Shown: piece by piece, positions 53,419 through 62,479 of the stretch
Numbering within the stretch: the stretch's first letter is position 1
Layout: each line of letters opens with the position of its first letter
Assembly: GCA_937887565.1 (NCBI GenBank)
Contig: CALABS010000010.1
Coordinates: 68,689-132,688 of the forward strand
Direction: 5' to 3'
Length of the DNA: 64,000 bases
Source: an uncultured Rhodospirillaceae bacterium
Lineage (GTDB): Bacteria > Pseudomonadota > Alphaproteobacteria > Rhodospirillales > Magnetospirillaceae
Notes under the pieces: generated by a model
What the model was told of the DNA's origin: nothing
Databases searched by the model: none
What the model saw: the letters and a program-made list of their open reading frames with translations, nothing else
Translations under genes and position numbers: made by a program

Positions 53419-54906
53419 TCAGGCGGTCCAGCGGATGCCGAAGCCGGCCAGGGTCTTGGCCAGCAACGTCACCTTGCGCTCCTTGTCCTCGCCGCTCAGG
53501 GCGCCCAGGTAGTCGGCGGTGAACAGGGGGGTCTGGAGGTAGGCGGTGATCACCCGCCGGACGGCATCGAGGTTGGGGCCGTCGATGAAGGTGCCCTTGC
53601 GGCACAGATCCACCAGGGTTAGCACCTTCTGGGCGGGACCGCCGGCTTTCTTGTCCACCTGCTCGAACAGCCGCGACCGCTTCATCAGCTCGGCCTGGGC
53701 GGCCTCGACCTTGGCGGCGTATTCGGCCTTTTCATCGTCGCTCAGCCAACTCGAGCGCAGGGCCCGATGGACCGTGGTCAGCGTCTGAAGCTTGGGAACC
53801 GGCGCGTCCTGGCCGCCGATGACGCGGACGATGAAGTCGTTATCGCCGAAATAGTGGCCGATGAAGGGCTTGAGCGTGGCCCGGTTGCCGGGGCCGACGG
53901 CGATGCCCGCCAGCACCAGCAGGAAGGCGACGCGGTCGGCCAGCACCTTGCGCTCGCGCAGCAGATCGGTGACGGTCTCGGTGTTGATGTGCCGGGCCTG
54001 GCGCTTCTCCAGCATCGCCAGGGCCTTGGCGCCGCCCAGGAGGCCGGATCCCAGCCACATGCGGCGGAACATCTCGAAGACCGCCTGGATCTCCAGTTCC
54101 GGCTCGGCCGAGCGCAGCGGCATCTTGCCGGCCAAAGCCCGCATCAGGGCGAATTCGACGGCGGCCTTCAGACGGGGGGCGTCGTCGCGGGCGATCAGCG
54201 CCGAGATGTCGGCGACGGCGTCGTCGGCGGTGTCGCGCGGCTCCCAGGCTCCCTTCCACAGGGCGACGAGATCGTCGCAACGGTCCTCGAGTCGCTCGGA
54301 CAGGCCCATCAGTTGGTCGAGGGCTGGTTCGCTCCGCAGGCATTCGGCCAGCACCGCCTCGACCAGCGGAAAATCAGCGGTTCCCTCGACCGCCGCCAGG
54401 AGCCGGACCAGCACCTGCACCTTTTCACGCCACACCTTGTATTGGAACAGGTGCTCGGTGAGGATTCTGCTGACAAGGTAGTCGCGGTCCGCCCCGATCT
54501 CGGCCAGGCCGGCCAGGGTCCGGGCGAAGGTTTTGACGGTGATGGTGGGGACTGGGCGTTCCTTCTCGTCATCCCAGACCTTCTTGGATGCTTCCGCGAT
54601 CAGCGCATGCAGCTCCTTCACCCGCTTCGATCCGGCCATGCTCTTGTGGCGGGCCTGGAGCGTGGCGATCTTGTCGACCGCGTTCATCAAGGTGCGGCCG
54701 GCGTCGTGGAGACGCCTTTGGTACTTGGCCGAATGCAGCAGCTCGGTCGGCGTGATGATCAGTCCGTCGAGGAAGCCGGCGAGATAACGGCCCACCAGGT
54801 CGCGGGCGGCCGGCCGGAAGAAATCCGCCACGTCCACGCAAAACGAGTCGGCGAGCAGGGTGTCGGCGCCCGACTCGCCCTCTTCCTTCGAAATCCTGCC
54901 GTTCAT
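53419..54906 (-). CDS. Large conserved-looking protein of unknown function
   Basis: A 495-residue, mainly helical, soluble protein with no signal peptide and no membrane segment. I chose ATG 54906 (MNGRISKEEGES) after GGCAGGCGGGGCA; longer starts have random composition. Recognisable features are heptad-like helices (RRLHDAGRTLMNAVDKI, VEAAQAELMKRSRLFEQVD) and a charged central region. I do not recognise a domain. It stands alone between the fibre cluster promoter and a divergent MarR gene, so it could be linked to either or to neither. Confidence 0.8.
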   Translation of the reverse strand: MNGRISKEEGESGADTLLADSFCVDVADFFRPAARDLVGRYLAGFLDGLIITPTELLHSAKYQRRLHDAGRTLMNAVDKIATLQARHKSMAGSKRVKELHALIAEASKKVWDDEKERPVPTITVKTFARTLAGLAEIGADRDYLVSRILTEHLFQYKVWREKVQVLVRLLAAVEGTADFPLVEAVLAECLRSEPALDQLMGLSERLEDRCDDLVALWKGAWEPRDTADDAVADISALIARDDAPRLKAAVEFALMRALAGKMPLRSAEPELEIQAVFEMFRRMWLGSGLLGGAKALAMLEKRQARHINTETVTDLLRERKVLADRVAFLLVLAGIAVGPGNRATLKPFIGHYFGDNDFIVRVIGGQDAPVPKLQTLTTVHRALRSSWLSDDEKAEYAAKVEAAQAELMKRSRLFEQVDKKAGGPAQKVLTLVDLCRKGTFIDGPNLDAVRRVITAYLQTPLFTADYLGALSGEDKERKVTLLAKTLAGFGIRWTA

Positions 54907-55082
54907 TGCCCCGCCTGCCCCAATCGCCGCTACTGCGCACATTGCCCCGACCGGATTATAGCCATGGCGCGCAGCGGTGGAAGCCCCCTCATCGAAAACG
55001 CTTGACTCCGGGGGCGGGGTGAAAATCATGGAGAGTTCAAATATACGCCCCGTCAGAGGGCGATCCAGGGAGGAGGTTCAAG

Positions 55083-55541
55083 GTGCGATTCCAGCTCGGG
55101 GAATATGTCCCCTATCTACTTAGCCGCGCAGGCAGCACGCTCTCTCACAACTTCTCACGCGAATTGGACCGCTTCGGCGTCAGCCTGCCCATGTGGCGGG
55201 TGATGGCGGCGTTGCTGGACGAGGGCGAACAGCGGCTGGGCGACCTTGCCCGGCTGACCGCCATCGAGCTGTCGACGCTGTCGCGCATCGCCGCGTCCAT
55301 GGAGGCCAGGACGCTGGTCAGCCGTCGGCGGTCGGGAGAGGATGCCCGCGCCGTCCTGGTCGGGCTGACCGATCAGGGCCGGCGGACCGCCGAGGCCATC
55401 GTGCCCCATGCCCTCGACTGCGAAAGCACCGCCATCGCCGGCATGAGCGCCGAGGAGGTCGAGACCCTCAAGGGACTGCTCCAGCGGCTGTATGGCAATG
55501 TCGCCGCCGGTGGACTGGTCGACGTCAAGGCGCGGGCCTGA
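55083..55541 (+). CDS. MarR family transcriptional regulator
   Basis: A 152-residue winged-helix regulator. The DNA-binding core is visible as LSRIAASMEARTLVSRRRSGEDARAVLVGL, read as a recognition helix (ELSTLSRIAASME) followed by the wing with the conserved D-x-R. GTG 55083 follows GGGAGGAGGTTCAAG. It is divergent from the 495-residue gene, but no operator-like palindrome stands out between them. The target is unknown. Confidence 0.9.
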   Translation: MRFQLGEYVPYLLSRAGSTLSHNFSRELDRFGVSLPMWRVMAALLDEGEQRLGDLARLTAIELSTLSRIAASMEARTLVSRRRSGEDARAVLVGLTDQGRRTAEAIVPHALDCESTAIAGMSAEEVETLKGLLQRLYGNVAAGGLVDVKARA

Positions 55542-55548
55542 CGTCCGT

Positions 55549-55576
55549 CCTCGTCCCCCGCGCGCGGGGGACGAGG
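55549..55576. terminator. Perfect 28-base palindrome between convergent genes
   Basis: CCTCGTCCCCCGCG and its exact complement form a continuous palindrome between the MarR and histidine kinase stop codons. There is no T run, so it may be a bidirectional stabilising hairpin or a rho-assisted terminator. Confidence 0.5.
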
Positions 55577-55578
55577 CG

Positions 55579-57642
55579 TTACCCCGCCCGTAGCGTGAAC
55601 CAGAAGGTGGAGCCCTGTTCGGGAATCGACTCCACCCAGATGCGGCCGCCGTGCCTTTCGACGATCTTCTTGCAGATGGCCAGGCCGATGCCGGTACCCT
55701 CGTACTTCTGGCGCACGTGCAGGCGCTGGAAGATGCGGAAGATGCGTTCGTAATACTGGGGGGCGATGCCGATGCCGTTGTCGGCCACCCAGCACGCCAC
55801 CTCGTCGCCGCGCGCCTCGGCGCCGATGCGGATCGCCGGGGCGCGGTCGGGATGGCGGTACTTGATGGCGTTGCCGACGAGGTTGAGATAGAGGCGGACC
55901 AGTTCCTCCTCGTTGCCGATGACCAGCGGCAGATCACCCTCGACGGTGATCTCGGCTTCGGCCTCCTGGGCGGCGAGGCCCAGGCCCTTGACCGCCACGC
56001 CGACGGCATGGTCCAGGGGGATTGCCGCGAGGGGGCGCTCGATACGGCCCACCCGCGAATACTCGAGCAGGTCGAGGATCAACCGGTCCATGCGCACCGC
56101 GCCTTCCTGGGCGAAGGCGATGAACTCGCGGCCGTCGTCGTCGAGGCGATCGCCGTAGCGCCGCGCCAGCATGGTGACGAAGCTGTTGACCATGCGCAGC
56201 GGCTCGCGCAGGTCGTGCGAGGCCACATAGGCGAATTGCTCCAACTCGGCGTTGGAGGCCTCGAGGCTGGTGGTCTTCTCGGCCAGGGCGGCCTCGGAGG
56301 CGCGGCGCTGGCTGATGTCGCGGGCGAAGGCGCAGACGAAATCGGCGCCGGCGAAGTCCAGATGGTTCACCGCCACCTCGACCGGGAACTGCCGGCCGTC
56401 GATGCGCCGGTGCACCGACTCGAGGCGCAGGGACGGCTCGGCGCGGGCGGCATCCAGCAGCTCGGGCCAACGGTCGTCGGCGAAGGCGGGATCGATGTTG
56501 CCCATGCCAACCCCGGCCAGGGCGCCGATTCCATAGCCCAGGACTTGGCAGGCGGCTTGGTTGGCGTAAAGGATGCGGCCCTGGCGGTCCATCCAGAAAA
56601 CCATGTCGGCCGCGTGGTCCAGCGCGAACTGGGCGAAGCGCAAACGCTCCTCGCTGCGGCGTAGCGCCAGCGACTGCTTCTCCTCCAGGCTCAGTTGGCG
56701 GTAAAGGAAGGTCACCGCCCCCACCACCACGCCGACCGCCAGGATGGCCGCCAGCGACAGGCGGACCGTGTTGCCCCGCCACGCCGCCAGCAGCCGGTCC
56801 TCGACCAGCGAGACGTTGATCAGCAGCGGATACTCGGACATACGGTCGTAGCCCAGGATGCGCGTCACCCCATCGAACGGGCTGGGACCCCAGGTCAGGC
56901 CGCGCGGCGGCTTGCCCGGCTGGAAGATGGGCAGATGCGAGAAATTCCGGCCGATGGCCCCGTCGGCCGCCGCCGGGCTGCGGGCCAGCAGGACGCCGTC
57001 GCCGCGGAACAGGGCGTAGGCTCCGCCCTCGGTGGGAAGCAGGCGGGAATAGATGTCCTCGAAATAACCGGGATCGATGGCGGCCAGCACGACGCCCTGG
57101 AACGAACCGTCCGGGCCCGACAGTCGCCGGGTCACCGGAATCAGCATGCGCTCGTCAATGGGAGACGGGTGCGGCGGGCTGATCAGCAGGTCGGAACCCG
57201 GCGTGTCGCGGTGGTGGGCGAAATAGGGGTACTCGGCCTCGGATCGGGCCGGGGGCGGAAAGGCGTTGGCGACGTTGACGATCCGCCCCGTCGCATCGAC
57301 GATGGCGAGGCCGACCACCCACGGCACGCCGGTGACGCGCTCTCGCAGCGATTGGTGCATCTCGACGCCGCCGGTGACTTCGACGCCGCCGGCCTTGTGC
57401 ACCGACGCGGCGGTGGCGTCGATGACCAGTTCGACGGAGCGGAAGGCGTGCACCGTCTGCGTCGCCAGCGCCATGGTCAGGGAGTCGAGGGAGCGTTCGG
57501 CGTTGTCGAAGGCATCGGCCCGCTGGCGCCAGATCTCGTAGGAGGTCATGGCCAGGATGGCCGCCACCAGGACAGCGCCCAACGCGATCACCGCGCGACC
57601 GCTGGAGGAGTGATGCAGGCCCCGGCCCGAGCTGTTCACCAT
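55579..57642 (-). CDS. Membrane-bound PAS sensor histidine kinase
   Basis: A 687-residue inner-membrane sensor: TM1 at about 18-38, a periplasmic Cache/PDC-like domain (about 40-285), TM2 at about 293-315, a PAS domain (about 340-455; MVFWMDRQGRILYANQAAC), a HisKA domain with the phospho-accepting His in ASHDLREPLRMV (about 480), and HATPase motifs (NLVGNAIKYRH, DNGIGI, GTGIGLAICKKIV). No response regulator gene is adjacent. The SHDLREPL type of kinase is often phytochrome-like or orphan. The ligand is unknown. Confidence 0.9.
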   Translation of the reverse strand: MVNSSGRGLHHSSSGRAVIALGAVLVAAILAMTSYEIWRQRADAFDNAERSLDSLTMALATQTVHAFRSVELVIDATAASVHKAGGVEVTGGVEMHQSLRERVTGVPWVVGLAIVDATGRIVNVANAFPPPARSEAEYPYFAHHRDTPGSDLLISPPHPSPIDERMLIPVTRRLSGPDGSFQGVVLAAIDPGYFEDIYSRLLPTEGGAYALFRGDGVLLARSPAAADGAIGRNFSHLPIFQPGKPPRGLTWGPSPFDGVTRILGYDRMSEYPLLINVSLVEDRLLAAWRGNTVRLSLAAILAVGVVVGAVTFLYRQLSLEEKQSLALRRSEERLRFAQFALDHAADMVFWMDRQGRILYANQAACQVLGYGIGALAGVGMGNIDPAFADDRWPELLDAARAEPSLRLESVHRRIDGRQFPVEVAVNHLDFAGADFVCAFARDISQRRASEAALAEKTTSLEASNAELEQFAYVASHDLREPLRMVNSFVTMLARRYGDRLDDDGREFIAFAQEGAVRMDRLILDLLEYSRVGRIERPLAAIPLDHAVGVAVKGLGLAAQEAEAEITVEGDLPLVIGNEEELVRLYLNLVGNAIKYRHPDRAPAIRIGAEARGDEVACWVADNGIGIAPQYYERIFRIFQRLHVRQKYEGTGIGLAICKKIVERHGGRIWVESIPEQGSTFWFTLRAG

Positions 57643-57732
57643 CCTTCGATGCCCCCCTGACCCTTGCCCGATGCTAGCATGCCCCCGCCCCTCGCGCACG
57701 CGAAGAGCGGGGGCGGGAGCCGGGGGGCTGCC

Positions 57733-59028
57733 TCAGCCGCGGGCGGCGGAGCGGGCTCCGGCGCCGGCCGAGGCCCGGATGGCCAGTGGACCGGCGTCGT
57801 CGTGGATGGTGGTGGCTTCCTCGGGATAGGCGCCGATATGGTGGATGGCGAGGTCGGCGCCCATGAACTCGTCCTCGTCGGCGAGGCGGATGCCGATGGT
57901 CACCTTGAGACCGCCGTAGACCGCCAGCCCGGCGCCGAAGGCCAACACCGCGCCGGCGGCGGTGCCGGCGACCTGGGCGCCCAGGCTGACCCCGCCAAGG
58001 CCGCCCAGAGCCTCCTGGCCGAACACGCCGGCGAGGATGCCGCCGGTGAAGCCGCACAGGCCGTGGAGCGCCCAGACGCCCAGCACGTCGTCGATGCGCC
58101 ACTTGTTCTGGCACTGCTCGAAGGCCCACACGAACAGGGCGCCGGCGATGCCGCCGGTGATCATGGCGCCGACCGGATGCATGACGTCCGATCCCGCGCA
58201 TACCGCGACTAGCCCGGCCAGTGCGCCGTTGTGCACGAAGCCGGGGTCGTTGCGGCCGACGGCCAGGCTGGTCAGGATGCCGCCGACCATGGCCATCAGC
58301 GAGTTCAACGCCACCAGGCCCGAGATGCCGTCGATCTTCTGGGCGCTCATGACGTTGAAGCCGAACCAGCCCACGCACAGGACCCAGGAACCCAGGGCGA
58401 GGAAGGGGATGTTGGACGGCGGGATGGCCACCACGTGGCCGTCGCGCTTGTAGCGCCCGCGCCGCGCGCCCAGCATCAGCACCGCTCCCAGCGCGACCCA
58501 GCCGCCGACGGCGTGCACCACCACCGAACCGGCGAAGTCGTGGAACGGAACCCCGAAGGCGGCGGTCAGCATGTCCTGGAAGCCCAGGCGGGTGCCCCAC
58601 ACCATGCCCTCGAAGGTGGGATAGACCAGGGCCACCAGGATCGAGGTGGCGATCAGTTGCGGCCAGAACCTGGCGCGCTCGGCGATGCCGCCCGAGATGA
58701 TGGCCGGAATGGCGGCGGCGAAGGTGGCCAGGAAGAAGAACTTGACCAGGTCGTAGCCGGCGGGGGCGAACGGACTTCCCTCGGCCTTGCCGACCAGGAC
58801 GTCGGCCGGGCTCAGGAAGCTGACGCCGTAGGCGACGGCGTAGCCGACGAAGAAATAGGCGACGGTCGAGGCGGCGAAATCGGTCAGGATCTTCACCAGG
58901 GCGTTGACCTGGTTCTTCTTGCGCACCGTGCCCACCTCGAGGAAGGCGAAGCCGGCATGCATCGCCAGCACCATGATCGCCCCCAAGAGGACGAAAAGCA
59001 CATCAACCCCAGCTTTCGTCGCGTCCAT
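57733..59028 (-). CDS. amt: Ammonium transporter (Amt family)
   Basis: A 431-residue channel with eleven predicted membrane helices. Family motifs include AFLEVGTVRKKNQVNAL, AFAAAIPAIISGGIAERARF-type residues at about 105-125, FAGSVVVHAVGGWVAL (pore His), and the twin-His partner in GVWALHGLCGFTGGI. The C-terminal tail (RLADEDEFMGADLAIHHIG) is the usual regulatory segment. No glnK gene is adjacent. ATG 59028 follows AGAGGAAAGACG. The 264 bases upstream hold no gene and no convincing sigma-54 site. Confidence 0.94.
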   Translation of the reverse strand: MDATKAGVDVLFVLLGAIMVLAMHAGFAFLEVGTVRKKNQVNALVKILTDFAASTVAYFFVGYAVAYGVSFLSPADVLVGKAEGSPFAPAGYDLVKFFFLATFAAAIPAIISGGIAERARFWPQLIATSILVALVYPTFEGMVWGTRLGFQDMLTAAFGVPFHDFAGSVVVHAVGGWVALGAVLMLGARRGRYKRDGHVVAIPPSNIPFLALGSWVLCVGWFGFNVMSAQKIDGISGLVALNSLMAMVGGILTSLAVGRNDPGFVHNGALAGLVAVCAGSDVMHPVGAMITGGIAGALFVWAFEQCQNKWRIDDVLGVWALHGLCGFTGGILAGVFGQEALGGLGGVSLGAQVAGTAAGAVLAFGAGLAVYGGLKVTIGIRLADEDEFMGADLAIHHIGAYPEEATTIHDDAGPLAIRASAGAGARSAARG

Positions 59029-59292
59029 CGTCTTTCCTCTACGCCTCCGTCGCCCGGCAAGCTCCGGGCGCGCGCCCCCAATCAAGGCGCGTGCCAAGCG
59101 GAGAAATCAGGAAATTCCGTTATTCGCCAGCGCGTTGGCGCCCTGCCTCATTCCTGTGCACCGTGCCCGTGCCGGCGGCATGGGCGCATGCGGGCCGAAC
59201 ATGCCCGAATCGCGGGCACCTGCGGCGCGCTAACGTCATGGTTGCGGCCGAATTTGGCTGCGAATTAGGCATGATCGGGGCGGGGTGAAAAA

Positions 59293-60231
59293 TTAGGCGC
59301 TGGAAATCAGCCCGGCGGCGGCCTTTTCGAGTACTTCGGCGCTTTCGCGGAGGGCGGCGCGCTCGGCGGCGTCGAGGTCGGGCCACAACGGAGTGCCCGC
59401 TCCGTGTGCACCGACAACCCGGGGCAGCGACAAGGTAACGCCGGCGACGCCCTCGACCATGTCGGTTCGCGCCGACACCGTCAACACGGCGCGCTCGTCG
59501 TCGGCGATGGCGGCGACGATGCGGGCGATGCCGCCGCCGATGCCGAACCAGGTGGCGCCCTTGCCGGCGATGATGCGATAGGCGGCTCCCCGCACCGCCT
59601 GATCGATGTTGGCGCGCTGGCCGTCGCCAAGCGGCGTCTCGCGCTGGCGGGCAAGATCCGCCACGGGGATCGCGCCCACGGTGGCCGAGGACCAGCACAA
59701 AACCTCGGAATCGCCGTGCTCGCCGAGCACCCAGGCATGCACGGACTTGGGGCTGACGTCGAAATAGTCGGCCAGCAACGCCCGGAAGCGGGCGGTGTCG
59801 AGCACGGTGCCGGTGCCGATCACCCGCGCCGGCGGCAGGCCGGACAGCCGCGTCGCGACGTCCGTCATCACGTCGACCGGATTGGTGGCGACCAGCAGGA
59901 TCGAGTTGGGGGCGGCGTCGAGGACACGCGGCACCACATCGGCGAAGACGGCGGCGTTGCGTCCCAGCAGTTCGAGCCGCGTTTCGCCCGGCCGTTGGCC
60001 GACCCCCGCCGACAGCACCACCACGCCGGCGCCGGCCAGGTCGGCATAGCCGCCGGCCGCGACCCGCACCGGATAGGCGAAGGGCGTGGCGTGCAGGATG
60101 TCCTGCGCCTGGGCCTCGGCCAGGGCGTCGTCGCGGTCGACCAGCACCACCTCGCTGGCCGCGCCCCGCATCACCATTGCGAAGGCCGCCGACGCCCCCA
60201 CCATCCCGGCACCCACGATTCCGACCTTCAT
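59293..60231 (-). CDS. ldh: L-lactate dehydrogenase (LDH/MDH family)
   Basis: A 312-residue NAD-dependent dehydrogenase. The Rossmann motif is VGIVGAGMVGASAAFAM. The substrate loop reads GQRPGETRLELL, with Gln in the position that marks lactate rather than malate dehydrogenase (Arg). TNPVDVMTDVA and WVLGEHGDSEVL carry the catalytic Asp/His pair. ATG 60231 follows GAGGATGCC. It interconverts pyruvate and L-lactate. Malate specificity is less likely, given the loop residue. Confidence 0.9.
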   Translation of the reverse strand: MKVGIVGAGMVGASAAFAMVMRGAASEVVLVDRDDALAEAQAQDILHATPFAYPVRVAAGGYADLAGAGVVVLSAGVGQRPGETRLELLGRNAAVFADVVPRVLDAAPNSILLVATNPVDVMTDVATRLSGLPPARVIGTGTVLDTARFRALLADYFDVSPKSVHAWVLGEHGDSEVLCWSSATVGAIPVADLARQRETPLGDGQRANIDQAVRGAAYRIIAGKGATWFGIGGGIARIVAAIADDERAVLTVSARTDMVEGVAGVTLSLPRVVGAHGAGTPLWPDLDAAERAALRESAEVLEKAAAGLISSA

Positions 60232-60299
60232 GGCATCCTCCGTCGCGGTCGACCTTCCTATGGGGAAGCTTCCGCCGGATTGCATCGGGGGTGAATGGA

Positions 60300-60332
60300 A
60301 AAACGCCCCGATGCGTGGCACCGGGGCGTTTT
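60300..60332 (-). terminator. Rho-independent terminator of tRNA-Asp
   Basis: Read leftward, AAAACGCCCCG pairs with CGGGGCGTTTT, followed by TTCC. It begins 14 bases past the CCA end of the tRNA. Confidence 0.88.
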
Positions 60333-60345
60333 GCTCAGACGACGA

Positions 60346-60422
<77 letters not shown>

Positions 60423-60619
60423 GTCGTCGTGAGGGCCGGGGATATACCAAGCTCCGGCGGGGGGCGCAAGGGGCTTTTGTGACGTGGCGCGATTCTTTTT
60501 TCTCCGCCGGCCCCATCCGCCGTCCGCCCCGGCCGAATTTCACCGCCAGGTGGGTACGGGCTGGAGTAAGGTATCGGCATGGCTGCCGTGAGGGCGGCGA
60601 TCGCGACGCGGAGGGCGAA

Positions 60620-60796
60620 TTGGCCGAAGTCGTCAATCTCAACCGGTTCCGCAAGGCCAAGGCCAAGGCGGAGAAAACACGCGCGGCCGAGGCCAACCGG
60701 GCAAGGTTCGGGCGCACCAAGGCCGAGCGCGAGGCCGAGCGCCTGCGGCGGGAGCAGCAGGACCGCGAGCTGGACGGCGCCAAGCTGGAGGATTAG
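60620..60796 (+). CDS. DUF4169 family small protein
   Basis: A 58-residue, highly charged, helical protein of the alphaproteobacterial DUF4169 family. It begins with the family signature AEVVNLNRFRKAKAKAE and contains ARFGRTKAEREAE and the C-terminal LDGAKLED. I place the start at TTG 60620 after CGGAGGGCGAA, since family proteins begin exactly here; an upstream ATG frame would add a non-homologous segment. The function is unknown. It overlaps the end of the convergent CYTH-CHAD gene by 4 bases. Confidence 0.82.
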   Translation: MAEVVNLNRFRKAKAKAEKTRAAEANRARFGRTKAEREAERLRREQQDRELDGAKLED

Positions 60797-62307
60797 CCCC
60801 AGAACGGCTCGAGCTTGCGGAACCGCTTCCATGCGGCCTCGGCCGTCTCCAGGAGGGCCGGGCGGCGGGCCTCGTGCCAGCCGGCGACCACGCCGGCCGC
60901 CCACGCCTGGTCGCCGTCGAGCTGGCCGGCGACGAGCCGGGGCTCGGCGACCGCGATGTCGTTGAGGGCGCCCAGGATATCCTGCAGTTCGGCCAAGGCG
61001 GCGGCGAAGCTTCGCGTCGCCTTGCCGGGATACAGCGGCGCGAAGAACTCGGCGGCATAGCGCATTTGCTTGCCGAGGATGCGGACCCGGTGGAGATCGG
61101 ACGCGCCAAGGGCGGCCAAACGCCGCCCGCCGGCCTTGAGCAGGCGCCGGTGGCGCTTGGACAGCACGGCGGCGGCGAAGGGGCCCAGGCGGGCGTCGAG
61201 CACGTCCCGGTCGCCACCCAGCCAGTCGCCGGCTTCCACCCATGCGCCGGCGGCCAGCAGGGCTTCGGTGAAGCGGCGGTCGGCCACCGCCGCGACGGCG
61301 GCCGCCACGGCATCGTCGTGGACATCGCGCCACCGCCCGCGCAGCGCCACCAGGGCCGGGTTGCCGGGATAGCGCGCCACCACCGGTTCGACGATCTCGG
61401 CCAGGAAGACGTCGCCGTCGCGCGCCGGCCCCAGATGGTCGAGCAGCCACCGGATCTGGCCCGACATCTCGTCCAGTTGCGGGCCGGTCACCACCCGCCG
61501 GAACACCTTGATGGCCGAACGCAGCCGGCGCAAGGCGACCCGCATCTGGTGGATGGCCTCGCCGTCGCCGGCCAGCAGGCTGGCTTCGTTGGACAGCAGG
61601 TGCTCCAGGCAGTTGCGGGCCACCGTCTGGAAGCCCTGGGCTACGGTCATTCCGGTGCCGACCACCACCGGCCGGGCCTTCACCGGCGCCGGTGGCCGGC
61701 CGGTGGCGAGGGAGTAGCCGCGATCGGACTTGGAAAGGGTCGTCAGGCGGGCCGGCACCGCCGCGACGATGGTCCGCGCCAAGGCGAACAGGTCGCCGGG
61801 AGTGCCCTCCAGCAGTTCCAGCTCGACCTCGCATATCTCCTCCGACCGCTCGCCCGCGCGCACCGTGCCGTGGTCGAGGGCCAGCTCCAGGCGCCATCCG
61901 TCGCCGGCGAGGAGGCGGGCCGTGCGCCGGATCTCGGTGCGGAAGATGGGGGCCAGCCGCTCGGCGGTGTCGCCCTCGACGAGAACCGGCACGCCGGTGG
62001 CCCGCAGCATGGGGACATCCACCGTCCTCGAGGCGACCGGGGCCTCCCATTCGCGGCGGGCGAACAGGCCGGCGGCGCGGCGGCCCCGGGCCTTCACCGT
62101 CTGGACGTTGCGGCGGCCCACCACGCGGACGCGGACGGTGACGCCCGCCCTGGCGAGGGCGAAGTCGGGGGTGTCGTAATAGATTGAGGTCAGCGGCCTG
62201 GTGACTGGGCGCCCTTGGGTGTGGACCCTGACCAGGGGATGACGGCGCAGCCGCTCCAGGCCCTGGGGGGGGAGCGCCAGCTTCAGCTCGATCTCGTCGC
62301 CGTCCAT
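60793..62307 (-). CDS. CYTH-CHAD domain protein (inorganic triphosphatase-like)
   Basis: A 504-residue cytoplasmic protein. The N-terminal CYTH domain (about 1-205) starts with EIELKL (ExExK) and has the acidic/basic tunnel residues (SIYYDTPDFALARAG, VRVRVVGRR, CEVELELLEG). The C-terminal CHAD domain (about 220-500) has conserved histidines and arginines (HQMRVALRRLRSAIKVF and RILGKQMRYAAEFF). CYTH domains often hydrolyse triphosphate; CHAD domains bind polyphosphate. ATG 62307 follows GGAGGTTCG. Confidence 0.92.
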   Translation of the reverse strand: MDGDEIELKLALPPQGLERLRRHPLVRVHTQGRPVTRPLTSIYYDTPDFALARAGVTVRVRVVGRRNVQTVKARGRRAAGLFARREWEAPVASRTVDVPMLRATGVPVLVEGDTAERLAPIFRTEIRRTARLLAGDGWRLELALDHGTVRAGERSEEICEVELELLEGTPGDLFALARTIVAAVPARLTTLSKSDRGYSLATGRPPAPVKARPVVVGTGMTVAQGFQTVARNCLEHLLSNEASLLAGDGEAIHQMRVALRRLRSAIKVFRRVVTGPQLDEMSGQIRWLLDHLGPARDGDVFLAEIVEPVVARYPGNPALVALRGRWRDVHDDAVAAAVAAVADRRFTEALLAAGAWVEAGDWLGGDRDVLDARLGPFAAAVLSKRHRRLLKAGGRRLAALGASDLHRVRILGKQMRYAAEFFAPLYPGKATRSFAAALAELQDILGALNDIAVAEPRLVAGQLDGDQAWAAGVVAGWHEARRPALLETAEAAWKRFRKLEPFWG

Positions 62308-62479
62308 CGAACCTCCGGCCATGACCGCAGGATCCACTCTAGCATCGCCCGTGCGTCCTGCCAAACCGGCGCAGCGATTAAGAAATCGTGAACCGGCATC
62401 GGGCATTCTGTCGCCATCCGGCTGGCTCCGTCGCGCCCGAGGGTGTAGAACGGAACGGCGCGACTTGGGGGGCTTGCGA

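Noticed and set aside
51569..53512. Plus-strand open frame of 647 codons, Gly/Val-rich and repeat-like, opposite the 517-residue gene
   Set aside because: Its repeats are complements of the low-complexity gene on the minus strand, which has a signal peptide, a ribosome binding site and a promoter; the plus frame has none.
59029..59292. Possible sigma-54 element upstream of amt (GGCACGGGCACGGTGCA on the minus strand)
   Set aside because: The distance between the GG and GC dinucleotides is 13 rather than 11 positions and the TTGC part is missing.
62321..62479. N-terminal extension of the SPOR lipoprotein to 62321
   Set aside because: The extra residues are not a signal peptide and precede a complete lipoprotein signal that starts at 62480.
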